5,682 bases of DNA from Phycisphaerales bacterium (GTDB taxonomy: Bacteria; Planctomycetota; Phycisphaerae; Sedimentisphaerales; Anaerohalosphaeraceae): NCBI GenBank assembly GCA_011048645.1, contig DSDR01000090.1:1-5682 (forward strand), read 5' to 3'. Of this stretch, positions 1 to 5,682 are shown piece by piece (within the stretch, counting starts at the first letter, position 1; each line of letters starts with the position of its first letter). The notes under the pieces were generated by a model, which was given only the letters and a program-made list of their open reading frames with translations, was not told the DNA's origin and did not search any database. Position numbers and translations under genes: made by a program.

Positions 1-260
1 ATTGGCCGACGGCCCATTTGGATGTGCAAGTCCGTCCCATCGATCCGTTCCGTCTGCGTATGTGCATCACTTCAAAAACGCTGTTGCGGGATGTTTCCAT
101 CACTCCGCCCGAAAGAGCGGTTCTCTCGGATAACTTCCTTGATATTCTGCCCAACCGGCCTACTCAAATAGACTTCCACTTTGCAGGCAACGCACCCTCA
201 ACACGTACACCCTTTCTCTTACGATCCATTCCGTGCGGATTAGAACCGCGCAATCAATAG
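1..260 (+). CDS. C-terminal end of a glycoside hydrolase family 2-like protein (5' partial)
   Basis: The frame is open from the left edge of the window (first complete codon at position 3, reading WPTAHLDVQVRP) to a TAG stop at 258-260, giving 85 residues. The TTG at position 18 could be read as a start, but nothing suggests one and the frame continues upstream, so this is the tail of a longer gene. The segment AVLSDNFLDILPNRPTQIDF resembles the 'SDNYFDLLPGE' signature in the last beta-sandwich domain of GH2 beta-mannosidases and exo-beta-glucosaminidases, where it is followed by a short strand and the C-terminus. If this is right, the full protein would hydrolyse beta-linked mannosides or related glycans; the catalytic barrel lies outside the window, so substrate cannot be judged. 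It converges with the pilus-like operon and is probably unrelated to it. The family call rests on one motif, the position at the C-terminus and the length left after it. Confidence 0.62.
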   Translation, partial: WPTAHLDVQVRPIDPFRLRMCITSKTLLRDVSITPPERAVLSDNFLDILPNRPTQIDFHFAGNAPSTRTPFLLRSIPCGLEPRNQ

Positions 261-270
261 TACCTCACTC

Positions 271-302
271 GATCTGATACGTTTGATTGTTTCTATCTGA
301 TC
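271..302. terminator. Imperfect inverted repeat between convergent genes (weak terminator candidate)
   Basis: The arms GATCTGATA (271-279) and TATCTGATC (294-302) pair over nine positions with one T-T mismatch in the middle, around a 14-base loop. A second, GC-rich hairpin follows at 304-316. The element sits in the 47-base gap between two facing stop codons, where a shared terminator is expected. There is no run of T on either strand after the stem and the stem is AT-rich, so intrinsic termination is doubtful. Confidence 0.25.
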
Positions 303-303
303 C

Positions 304-316
304 GGCGCTATGCGCC
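304..316. other. Small perfect hairpin over the stop codon of the 637-residue protein gene
   Basis: GGCGC (304-308) and GCGCC (312-316) form a perfect 5-bp stem with a three-base loop, overlapping the TAG stop (308-310) of the - strand gene. It lies two bases from the neighbouring inverted repeat at 271-302. It may add to 3'-end formation or transcript stability, but five base pairs are within chance for this GC content and no T-tract follows on either strand. Confidence 0.2.
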
Positions 317-2221
317 TGTATCACGGGGCATCATTCGACCGAGATCGCGAGGCATCATTCCACCCCCCGGTGTCAGGGTACGATTCATATTCAACGGCGC
401 AGCATTCTGCTCGGCGTCTTTGATTTCTCGATACTCGCGGCTCATCCCCGACGGCCAGTTTCCGCTGCCGATGGCCATGCCCAGCAAGGTCTCTTCCGGT
501 CCAAAACAGAGCATCTGGGAATACTCCGAGCGGGTCGTTCCGCGCCACTCAATACGATTAGCGATGTCCACAAACAGATAACCTGTGGCAAAATCCACTG
601 TCTGCGGCTGCGAATCGCCGGCAACGCCGCCGCCTCTGCCTTCCATCATGAAATCCATTGGCATCATATCCATCATCGGCGTCCGCGCCGTCGGCGAGGT
701 CGGGGAGGTCGGCGGTGTGTATTCGACCTTCTTGCCAATAATCTGGCCGGGGAAGACCTCGAATTCCTGGGTGTGCCACTGACCAAGATAATATCGCGCG
801 ACATCCACCTTGACCCTGTTATCCTCTCGGGCAAATACCTCCAGCGGGAACAGATGCATCATCTTCGGAACAGCGACGGTCTGCGTCGGTTCAGAAAAAC
901 CGCTCCACAACACCACCTGATTTTTATACTGCTGCTGGTCTTGTCGAAACCAATCGCGCCCGGCAATCGGATTAAAGACGCCCAGACGAATTCGGTACTG
1001 GTAAGTCCGGCCCGGTTCAGCCGTGTCGTCATGCGCCCAGACCAGCAGCGGCTCACGCACACTGTCGAGACGAGTTTGTTCGGTCAGGCGTTCCCGCTCC
1101 ATATCTCGGATAATATCATCCAGCGTCCGTTCTCGCCGCTGCGCGGCGGCGCGCGTCTGCTGGGTCGGCGACAGGATGTCGGGAATGGTTTCCCGCCCGC
1201 GCTGGGGCTGGGGCCGTGTCGGGGTCCGTGTGTCGCGGGGGGTCTGACGCCCGCCGCCAAGGTCTTCTCGATCGGTGCGTGCACGGAGCCGCTCTTCCCG
1301 CGCCTGGCGACGCAACTCTTCTTCCTGACGCTTCAGGATGGTCTGCGCCTCGTCCAGATACCGGGGCGGCAGCCAGGCCGTCTGCAACGAAGCAAAATCA
1401 TAAGCCGGCGGCTGCAATAAGCTGACCTGAACGCGCGGCTCTTCATATTGCTTGAGCCACATCATCACACCGCCGAATTCCATCTCTTCGGTCGTCAGCG
1501 GGGTTTGTTCGATCAACTTTCGGAACGCATCGGTGCGGGGACGCGGCAGCGTTGTCCACTGGCTCCACGTCCCGTCGTCAAGCTGTCGGCGCCGCTGAAG
1601 TTCCACCCGGGCAAAGACAGGCTTGGCAAACGCCGGCTCACGCCACGCTGCATTGAGACGCGGGCCCATAAATGCCTGCTGAAAGTTGCGGTACAATGTT
1701 TGCACATCGATACGCGCCGAAACGGTCACAAAGTCCAAATCCCCCAATTCCGTCTGAACCACCTCATACGGCGTATCCGGACCGACCTCTTCGGTCGGCT
1801 TGTGAACGGCCCCCCGCACCCAGGCCACCCGCACATCGGTCGGCGGCGCCACATCGGGAATCGGATACACACGATCATCGTCAAAGACCTGTTCTCCGAT
1901 GCCGGGATAGGGAATGGAAAGATCAATGGCAAGCTGAGGCAGCGACGTTCTCAAAATGTCTTCGAATTCAGCGCTAATCCGCAGATCATAAGCGATCGGT
2001 TCGGCGGGTCTGTCCAGCGACTCTTCAAGCATACGGGCTTGCTGTCGATTGAATTGATCAATTTGGCCGGGTCCGACTTTTCTGCCCTGCACCGTCGCTC
2101 CGTAAGGGTTGCTGATCACAAATGCCCACAGCAGATATAAACCGATCAGACCGATCAGGCCGAGGATAATCTTATCCAAATGAGCCTCAAGAACCGCCTG
2201 TATATTTTTTTTCTTGCTCAT
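308..2221 (-). CDS. Large bitopic membrane protein in the PilP position of a pilus/secretion alignment operon
   Basis: This 637-residue protein starts at an ATG (2219-2221) preceded by GGAAAG at good distance and ends in TAG. No known family is assigned with confidence. A short basic N-terminus (MSKKKN) is followed by one transmembrane helix at about residues 18-36, which predicts a small cytoplasmic tail and a large exported region. Residues about 122-230 and 390-452 look like two fibronectin-type beta domains: the first contains FARVELQRR and DGTWSQWTTLPR, the second EPGRTYQYRIRLGVFNP and VLWSGFSEPTQTVAVP. Between them lie an Arg/Glu-rich helix that should form a coiled coil (about 286-318), a basic Pro/Thr-rich linker (about 320-350) and another charged helix (about 360-390). 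The tail has a TSP repeat (505-511), a Met-rich patch (516-526), a further small domain with the only cysteine (572), and a tandem MMPRD repeat at the very end. As third gene after a PilM/N fusion, it plausibly fills the PilP role of reaching toward the secretin. That role is inferred from position and topology, not homology. Confidence 0.9.
   Translation of the reverse strand: MSKKKNIQAVLEAHLDKIILGLIGLIGLYLLWAFVISNPYGATVQGRKVGPGQIDQFNRQQARMLEESLDRPAEPIAYDLRISAEFEDILRTSLPQLAIDLSIPYPGIGEQVFDDDRVYPIPDVAPPTDVRVAWVRGAVHKPTEEVGPDTPYEVVQTELGDLDFVTVSARIDVQTLYRNFQQAFMGPRLNAAWREPAFAKPVFARVELQRRRQLDDGTWSQWTTLPRPRTDAFRKLIEQTPLTTEEMEFGGVMMWLKQYEEPRVQVSLLQPPAYDFASLQTAWLPPRYLDEAQTILKRQEEELRRQAREERLRARTDREDLGGGRQTPRDTRTPTRPQPQRGRETIPDILSPTQQTRAAAQRRERTLDDIIRDMERERLTEQTRLDSVREPLLVWAHDDTAEPGRTYQYRIRLGVFNPIAGRDWFRQDQQQYKNQVVLWSGFSEPTQTVAVPKMMHLFPLEVFAREDNRVKVDVARYYLGQWHTQEFEVFPGQIIGKKVEYTPPTSPTSPTARTPMMDMMPMDFMMEGRGGGVAGDSQPQTVDFATGYLFVDIANRIEWRGTTRSEYSQMLCFGPEETLLGMAIGSGNWPSGMSREYREIKDAEQNAAPLNMNRTLTPGGGMMPRDLGRMMPRDTGA
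311..358 (-). repeat. Tandem 24-base repeat encoding MMPRDLGR / MMPRDTGA at the C-terminus
   Basis: The last 16 codons of the 637-residue protein are two copies of an 8-residue unit: MMPRDLGR (335-358) then MMPRDTGA (311-334). At DNA level the shared core on the + strand is GGCATCATTC, at 327-336 and 351-360. The unit matches the style of Met/Arg/Asp-rich segments elsewhere in the operon and suggests replication-slippage growth of a disordered tail. Confidence 0.75.
644..724 (-). repeat. TSP-TSP and Met-rich low-complexity linker in the 637-residue protein
   Basis: On the + strand a 9-base unit is repeated near-perfectly (CGGCGAGGT 692-700, CGGGGAGGT 701-709), encoding TSP twice within PPTSPTSPTARTP. 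Directly after it in the protein come MMDMM, PMDFMM and a Gly/Arg stretch, with seven methionines in eleven residues (516-526). The composition suggests a flexible spacer between the second fibronectin-like segment and the final small domain. Boundaries are approximate. Confidence 0.6.
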
Positions 2222-2277
2222 GTCGATCTTTCCATTATTGCATTTGTTAAACTATCATCCCGTTGTTTGTTCGACAC
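2222..2277 (-). other. 56-base intergenic spacer between the second and third operon genes
   Basis: The spacer separates the TGA of the 445-residue protein gene from the ATG of the 637-residue protein gene. It holds a Shine-Dalgarno site for the latter but no convincing promoter and no terminator-like stem followed by T residues. Same strand and short distance favour co-transcription. Confidence 0.6.
2228..2233 (-). promoter_or_regulatory. Ribosome binding site of the 637-residue protein gene
   Basis: The - strand reads GGAAAG six bases before the ATG at 2219-2221. It is a moderate match to the Shine-Dalgarno consensus and supports this start, which also places a basic N-terminus directly before the transmembrane helix. 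Confidence 0.6.
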
Positions 2278-3615
2278 TCAGAAATCCGAAAAGCCCCCCC
2301 GACCTGCCGGCGCACCGGGCATCGTTCCGCCGGTGTCGGTCTGCTGTTCATCAAGCTGACCGAGATACTTCTTAATCGGTTCCGGTTTGATGCTGTCATA
2401 CCCCTTGCGACTCAGCAGGTATTCACACACCAAATCGAGTCGCATCACAGCGCCGCTGCCGTAACGATACAATTCGTGTAAAGCGCTGTCCTTGTCCACC
2501 ACATGGACGGCGTTGTGCAAAATTGAAATCTGATTGTGGCGGGACCGATTCAAACGACCGCCCGGGTCGAAGTTTTCGTAAAAGGCGTGTTCCTTTTCGC
2601 TGCACAGCTCCCGCATAAAAGCCAGTACGTAGCGGTTGTCGATAATGACCGAGACCGCAAAATGAACGACATCATAATCCGTTCCTCCGGTTCTGCCGGT
2701 CCAGGGTTTGTCCATAAACATACTGGGCAATGCCGTCGTGACATAATTTGGATTATCGCGCCCGCTTGTTTGACCGGCTCGTCCGCCGATCATTTCCCGA
2801 TACATCGCGCTTTGCCGGCTGTCGCCAACCTGTACCGGCCCGGTAAAACTGACTCCCAGCAAACGTTTGACCGGCGAGGTGGATACCTTGTCGGAGCCGA
2901 CATTCATAGCCTCAATACTCTTGGCAACATCTTCATAAATCCACAACGCAATCTGAGAATTCCAGCAATCTCTGAGTGCGGATTCAGTCCCTTCAAACTT
3001 AAATTCCTTCCAGAAATCGTGCCAGGCAAACACCGAGGGATTGGCGTAAACGGAGATGCTTTCAGCTCGGGCGATGCACAAGGCATCGACCATCGGATCC
3101 TGTGCGGCCGGGCGCCGGGCGCCGGTTTGGCCGTAGAAGTCCATTCCGCCGCGCACCGCGGGGGTGGTCGTCCGGCCCGTTCCGGTGCGAGCGCGAATTT
3201 CAGCTTCACTGGGCGCATCCAATGCGTTCAGCGAGGTGAGCATGGCGTCAACGGCTCTCATATAACTTTTGCCGTATTCTACAAAAATCTGTGAGGAGGT
3301 ATCCTTCGGTTCGGGAAAAATATTGTAAGCAATCAGTTCGCGCTGACTGCTCTGCTCAATCAACGCATCGATCAGCGTGACCTCATTTTCCAGCCGATCC
3401 ATATAAGTCTGTATTTGTGCGGGTGTGTCGCGCGGGGGAACATCCGCCATCAGCGAACGAATCGTCTGCGCCTGACCGACGCTTTGGGCCATCTGAGCTT
3501 TGACTTTTCCGCCGACCCACCATGTCGGCGGCAACAAAAGAAGTGCAAAAAGCAGCAAACCGATCGGCGGCAGCAACGCTGAATATTTCTTCAGAAAAGC
3601 CTTTATAAATCCCAT
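2278..3615 (-). CDS. Bitopic membrane protein in the PilO position of a pilus/secretion alignment operon
   Basis: This 445-residue protein starts with ATG (3613-3615), 12 bases after the stop of the PilM/N-like gene, with a good GGAGAG site, and ends in TGA. A basic N-terminus (MGFIKAFLKKY) precedes a single Leu-rich transmembrane helix at about residues 13-29, so most of the chain should be extra-cytoplasmic. A helical region follows at about 40-135 (likely coiled coil), then a Gly/Thr/Arg-rich linker at about 140-172. The C-terminal half includes YDVVHFAVSVIIDNRYVLAF (314-333), a strand-helix pattern that could belong to the ferredoxin-like domain of PilO/GspM proteins. It continues with YRYGSGAVMRLDLVCEYLL (383-401) and a Gly-rich tail ending GGFSDF. 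It has four cysteines (180, 217, 338, 397). Classical PilO is only about 200 residues, so this protein is about twice the usual size. PilO-like function is inferred from gene order, topology and the strand-helix pattern; sequence recognition alone would leave it hypothetical. Confidence 0.9.
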   Translation of the reverse strand: MGFIKAFLKKYSALLPPIGLLLFALLLLPPTWWVGGKVKAQMAQSVGQAQTIRSLMADVPPRDTPAQIQTYMDRLENEVTLIDALIEQSSQRELIAYNIFPEPKDTSSQIFVEYGKSYMRAVDAMLTSLNALDAPSEAEIRARTGTGRTTTPAVRGGMDFYGQTGARRPAAQDPMVDALCIARAESISVYANPSVFAWHDFWKEFKFEGTESALRDCWNSQIALWIYEDVAKSIEAMNVGSDKVSTSPVKRLLGVSFTGPVQVGDSRQSAMYREMIGGRAGQTSGRDNPNYVTTALPSMFMDKPWTGRTGGTDYDVVHFAVSVIIDNRYVLAFMRELCSEKEHAFYENFDPGGRLNRSRHNQISILHNAVHVVDKDSALHELYRYGSGAVMRLDLVCEYLLSRKGYDSIKPEPIKKYLGQLDEQQTDTGGTMPGAPAGRGGFSDF

Positions 3616-3619
3616 GATA

Positions 3620-3625
3620 CTCTCC
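3620..3625 (-). promoter_or_regulatory. Ribosome binding site of the 445-residue protein gene
   Basis: The - strand reads GGAGAG, ending four bases before the ATG at 3613-3615 (GGAG core six bases away). It lies within the 12-base gap after the TAA at 3628-3630, so translation of the two genes is likely coupled. It fixes the start just before the membrane anchor. Confidence 0.75.
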
Positions 3626-3627
3626 GA

Positions 3628-5682
3628 TTAAAATATCATCATATCATCCATACCGGCCCCCTGGCCCGGCGCCGCAGTGTCCTGAGGCGCCTCCGTCCAG
3701 ATAAATTTTACCTGAATGCGGAACCACTGATCGCGTTCGATGTATCGCGGTTCGCCGAACGGCGTCAGCTTGATTCGACCCAGATCGCGTTCGGTCAGCT
3801 CAGGATCCCGGTTGATATCCTCAAGCGTATAAATATCATACGTTCTGCTGATTTCTTCCTGTGTCATCGGATCCACCAGCACCTGCTCTGTGACAATGCG
3901 TTCGCGAAGGCGCGTGTCGCCTCGGCCCATCATATCGATCATCCCGTCCCGCATGGGCACCGGCATGCGTCCGTCGCCCCGTGTTGTCGGCTGGACCACT
4001 TCGCGGGGAACCCGTTCGACTTCTTTCAGGATGCCGATGCCGGCAGGCATATTGGAGGACTGCAAGTCCACCCGTCCGGTCTCCACCTTGAAATGGTTAA
4101 TATCGCCTTTTTGAAACAACTCAAACGGCATATCCGGCATCAGTTGACTCAGATTGTTCAGCCGGGTAATGATGCCCCAACGGCTCTGATCGTCGCCGAC
4201 GCCAGGCGGATCAAGCAAATCAGCGATCCGTTCATAGGGACTGTATCCTTCGATAAGCATCACAAAACCGGTTTTGTTTTCCTCCGGCTGCTCAGCCATG
4301 CCCGCCATCCCCATCATTCCTCCTCGGCCCATCATGGCCGGATCGCGTCCGGGCATCATTTCCATCATCTCCCTTTCGATCGGCATCGGCGTCGCCTCTC
4401 TGCCTCGCGTCGGCGTGGTCCGCATGCGATACCCTCCGGCTGAATCACCCGGCTGCGGAAACGCTTTTTGAGAAATATCGTCGGCCGATTCGATCATCAG
4501 CCGAGTGATGAACACCAGTTTGCGCTCTTTGCGGGGAATGCTTGCCACCGCCGCCGCATCGCCGTTCTGAAAGGCCTCAAACAGCTCCGCCTGGTCAGGC
4601 GTATTGTCCGCGTTTGGCAGACATTTAAGCACCATCTCATTCAATCGCGGTACCACATCGCGATACGTAAACATATCTTTGTATTTTTCCACGCGCTCCA
4701 GCAGCGGCTCTTTGCGGGCTTCCTGATCAGATACCTTGCTTTTGACCTCCTGCACCTGGCGGATGATTGAAGCGACCTCGTTTCGAGGCGTCGCATTGGC
4801 TTCGTACAACTGTTTTTCGCGAAATGCCCGCCCCAACCCCAGCAGCATGACCAGGACAAGAAAACCGGCTGCAATGGTTAAGATGCGCGCCTTTTGCGTC
4901 CAGGCCATGGCACGGGCGATCTTTCGCGGCAGGAGATTGGTTTGAATCCGCGCATGACCCAGCAACTGGACGCCCAAGCCGTACACCACCGCAAAGTCAG
5001 AGACATTTTCATGAAATTTGGCGCTGGAAACGTCCGGCGACAACTTGAGCCGCTCAAACGAATCCGGCTTGACAACCGGCATCCCCAGAGTTTGCTGGAG
5101 GTATTTGGCCAATCCTTGCAACTTGGTTCCGCCGCCGGTGGCGATCAAATGGCTGAAGGTCTTGTCCCGCCCCTGCGAACTGCTGCTGTAAAAGCCCAGG
5201 CTGCGCTGGATTTCACTGCCCAGCTCGGTATAAACCGGCTTCATGGCCGTATAAATCTGACGCATATATTTGCTGACCGGAGCGGTACGTTTGAGCTTTT
5301 CGGCTTTCTGGAAGTTCAGTTTGAATGCATCGGCAATCGCCTGCGTAAACGTATTACCGCCGATGCGGATGCTGCGCTGCCAGACCGTATCCCGCGTGCA
5401 AATCACCAGCGTGGTGTTCTCCGCCCCCATATCCATAATGACCACCGCTTTGTTGGGCGCATCGGCGATTTCTTTGCGGTCGTAACAGGCGTAGTTGTAC
5501 AGGGCCATGGGCGAAATCTGCACGCAGGTAACGCGCAAATTTTCATGGGTAAAGTGATCCATCACTTCGGCAATCAGTTCATTTTTGATTGCAAAAATCC
5601 CCACCTCCGTATCGGGGCTTTCAGGATTGTCCATCAACTGCCAGTCCCACTCCACTTCGTTGATGTCAAATGGAATCTGCTG
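3628..5682 (-). CDS. pilM: PilM-like actin-fold ATPase fused to a PilN-like membrane/periplasmic region (5' partial)
   Basis: The frame is open to the right edge of the window, beginning QQIPFDINEVEWDWQL, which matches the 'QIPFPLEEV' region of PilM. A GTG at 5653-5655 is therefore internal and the true start lies outside. Numbering from the edge, 684 residues are visible. Residues 1 to about 240 are the PilM fold: phosphate-type loop DMGAENTT (84-91), RIGGNTFTQAIADAF (106-120) with the following AEKLKR, and the adenosine-side loop ATGGGTKLQGL (181-191). NLLP (249-252) follows directly, then a transmembrane helix at about 267-285 and a coiled coil to about 340, as in the N-terminal part of PilN. 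The exported remainder has LPNADN and IPRKERKLVFITRL, a Met-rich linker (439-462), a possible ferredoxin-like segment (TGFVMLIEGYSPYERIADLL, 471-490), a second Met-rich linker and the tail GMDDMMIF. PilM normally ends near residue 350 and binds PilN non-covalently; here both seem to be one chain. It is the first visible gene of the operon. Confidence 0.92.
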   Translation of the reverse strand, partial: QQIPFDINEVEWDWQLMDNPESPDTEVGIFAIKNELIAEVMDHFTHENLRVTCVQISPMALYNYACYDRKEIADAPNKAVVIMDMGAENTTLVICTRDTVWQRSIRIGGNTFTQAIADAFKLNFQKAEKLKRTAPVSKYMRQIYTAMKPVYTELGSEIQRSLGFYSSSSQGRDKTFSHLIATGGGTKLQGLAKYLQQTLGMPVVKPDSFERLKLSPDVSSAKFHENVSDFAVVYGLGVQLLGHARIQTNLLPRKIARAMAWTQKARILTIAAGFLVLVMLLGLGRAFREKQLYEANATPRNEVASIIRQVQEVKSKVSDQEARKEPLLERVEKYKDMFTYRDVVPRLNEMVLKCLPNADNTPDQAELFEAFQNGDAAAVASIPRKERKLVFITRLMIESADDISQKAFPQPGDSAGGYRMRTTPTRGREATPMPIEREMMEMMPGRDPAMMGRGGMMGMAGMAEQPEENKTGFVMLIEGYSPYERIADLLDPPGVGDDQSRWGIITRLNNLSQLMPDMPFELFQKGDINHFKVETGRVDLQSSNMPAGIGILKEVERVPREVVQPTTRGDGRMPVPMRDGMIDMMGRGDTRLRERIVTEQVLVDPMTQEEISRTYDIYTLEDINRDPELTERDLGRIKLTPFGEPRYIERDQWFRIQVKFIWTEAPQDTAAPGQGAGMDDMMIF
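3925..3966 (-). repeat. Second Met/Arg/Gly-rich linker in the PilM/N-like protein
   Basis: It encodes MPVPMRDGMIDMMG (residues 573-586 from the window edge), with five methionines in fourteen residues, followed by RGD. It separates the putative ferredoxin-like region from the C-terminal domain and resembles the first Met-rich linker of the same protein and the tail of the 637-residue protein. Confidence 0.6.
4297..4368 (-). repeat. First Met-rich low-complexity linker in the PilM/N-like protein
   Basis: It encodes MMEMMPGRDPAMMGRGGMMG followed by MAGM (residues 439-462 from the window edge), with eleven methionines in 24 residues. The segment is probably disordered and joins the coiled-coil stalk region to the next folded domain. 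The repeated ATG codons appear on the + strand as clustered CAT triplets. Confidence 0.75.
4828..4884 (-). other. Transmembrane helix dividing the PilM part from the exported part
   Basis: Residues 267-285 from the window edge (ILTIAAGFLVLVMLLGLGR) are uninterrupted hydrophobic residues flanked by basic ones on the N-terminal side (PRKIARAMAWTQKAR). By the positive-inside rule this puts the PilM domain in the cytoplasm and the C-terminal part outside the inner membrane, the topology of PilN. Confidence 0.85.
4927..4938 (-). other. NLLP motif at the PilM-PilN junction
   Basis: AAT CTC CTG CCG encodes NLLP (residues 249-252 from the window edge) in the context IQTNLLPRK, 14 residues before the transmembrane helix. 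The INLLP-type motif is the conserved cytoplasmic N-terminus of PilN that docks into a groove on PilM. Here it follows directly on the last PilM helix (GLGVQLLGHAR), so it marks the fusion junction. Confidence 0.75.

Noticed and set aside
154..216. Short - strand frame MDRKRKGVRVEGALPAKWKSI, resembling the beginning of a PilZ domain
   Set aside because: It stops after 21 codons, has no ribosome site at a proper distance, and lies antisense to the GH2-like coding tail. The PilZ-like look (RKRxxVR) is likely chance.
287..1420. Long + strand open frame of 377 codons opposite the third operon gene
   Set aside because: It overlaps the well supported - strand gene, which has a ribosome site, a membrane anchor and domain-like sequence. 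The + strand translation is His/Arg-rich without domain character, as expected from the complement of Met/Arg/Gly-rich codons.
1448..2140. + strand open frame of 230 codons opposite the third operon gene
   Set aside because: Antisense shadow: no recognisable motif, composition rich in His/Arg, and it lies wholly inside the supported - strand gene.
2221..2276. 6-bp inverted repeat TGTCGA / TCGACA flanking the spacer before the third gene
   Set aside because: The arms are short and 44 bases apart, with no extension of pairing; expected by chance and not a convincing operator or attenuator.
2536..3294. + strand open frame of 252 codons opposite the second operon gene
   Set aside because: Antisense shadow of the 445-residue protein gene; no membrane, signal or domain pattern that would outweigh the - strand reading.
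3633..3648. Direct repeat ATATCATC twice near the end of the PilM/N-like gene
   Set aside because: It is explained by codons for the Asp/Met-rich tail (MDDMMIF) and is too short to be an independent element.
5653..5655. GTG as the start codon of the PilM-like gene
   Set aside because: The frame stays open to the window edge and the nine codons before it (QQIPFDINE) match a conserved PilM segment, so the true start is outside the window.
1..5682. CRISPR array, tRNA or rRNA gene, insertion sequence, attachment site
   Set aside because: No spaced direct repeats, no tRNA-like cloverleaf or rRNA-like stretch noticed, and no transposase or integrase reading. Almost the whole window is coding.

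Overview
The window carries the tail of one gene on the + strand and most of a three-gene operon on the - strand, the two converging near position 260-310. The protein content points to Planctomycetota, most likely the Phycisphaerae/Sedimentisphaerales side. The grounds are a PilM-type protein with a long extra-cytoplasmic extension, followed by two large single-pass membrane proteins with no close match to the classical proteobacterial PilO and PilP, all with Met/Gly/Arg-rich linkers. This is a judgement from remembered protein style, not from a search.

Layout. Positions 1-260 (+) are the last ~85 codons of a protein that resembles the C-terminal beta-sandwich of a glycoside hydrolase family 2 enzyme (beta-mannosidase or glucosaminidase type). 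Positions 261-307 are the gap between the two converging stop codons, with two small inverted repeats at its edge and no clear U-tract. On the - strand, reading right to left, come: (1) 5682-3628, a PilM-like actin-fold ATPase domain joined in one chain to a PilN-like membrane and periplasmic part, its N-terminus lying outside the window; (2) 3615-2278, a 445-residue membrane-anchored protein in the PilO position; (3) 2221-308, a 637-residue membrane-anchored protein in the PilP position, with fibronectin-like segments, a charged coiled coil and a Met-rich C-terminus. Spacings of 12 and 56 bases and in-line Shine-Dalgarno sites support a single transcript.

How the genes would work together. 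In classical type IV pili and type II secretion, cytoplasmic PilM (or GspL) binds the N-terminal INLLP-type motif of PilN, and PilN/PilO/PilP form the inner-membrane alignment complex that connects to the outer-membrane secretin. Here the PilM domain is followed in the same chain by NLLP, a transmembrane helix and a large periplasmic region, so the PilM-PilN contact is built in covalently. The two downstream proteins each have one N-terminal membrane anchor and a large exported region, as expected for the remaining alignment-complex parts. No secretin, pilin, motor ATPase or PilC gene is present in the window, and the operon ends at the convergent gene. The most interesting content is therefore a divergent, lineage-type alignment complex with a PilM-PilN fusion and two poorly characterised partners.
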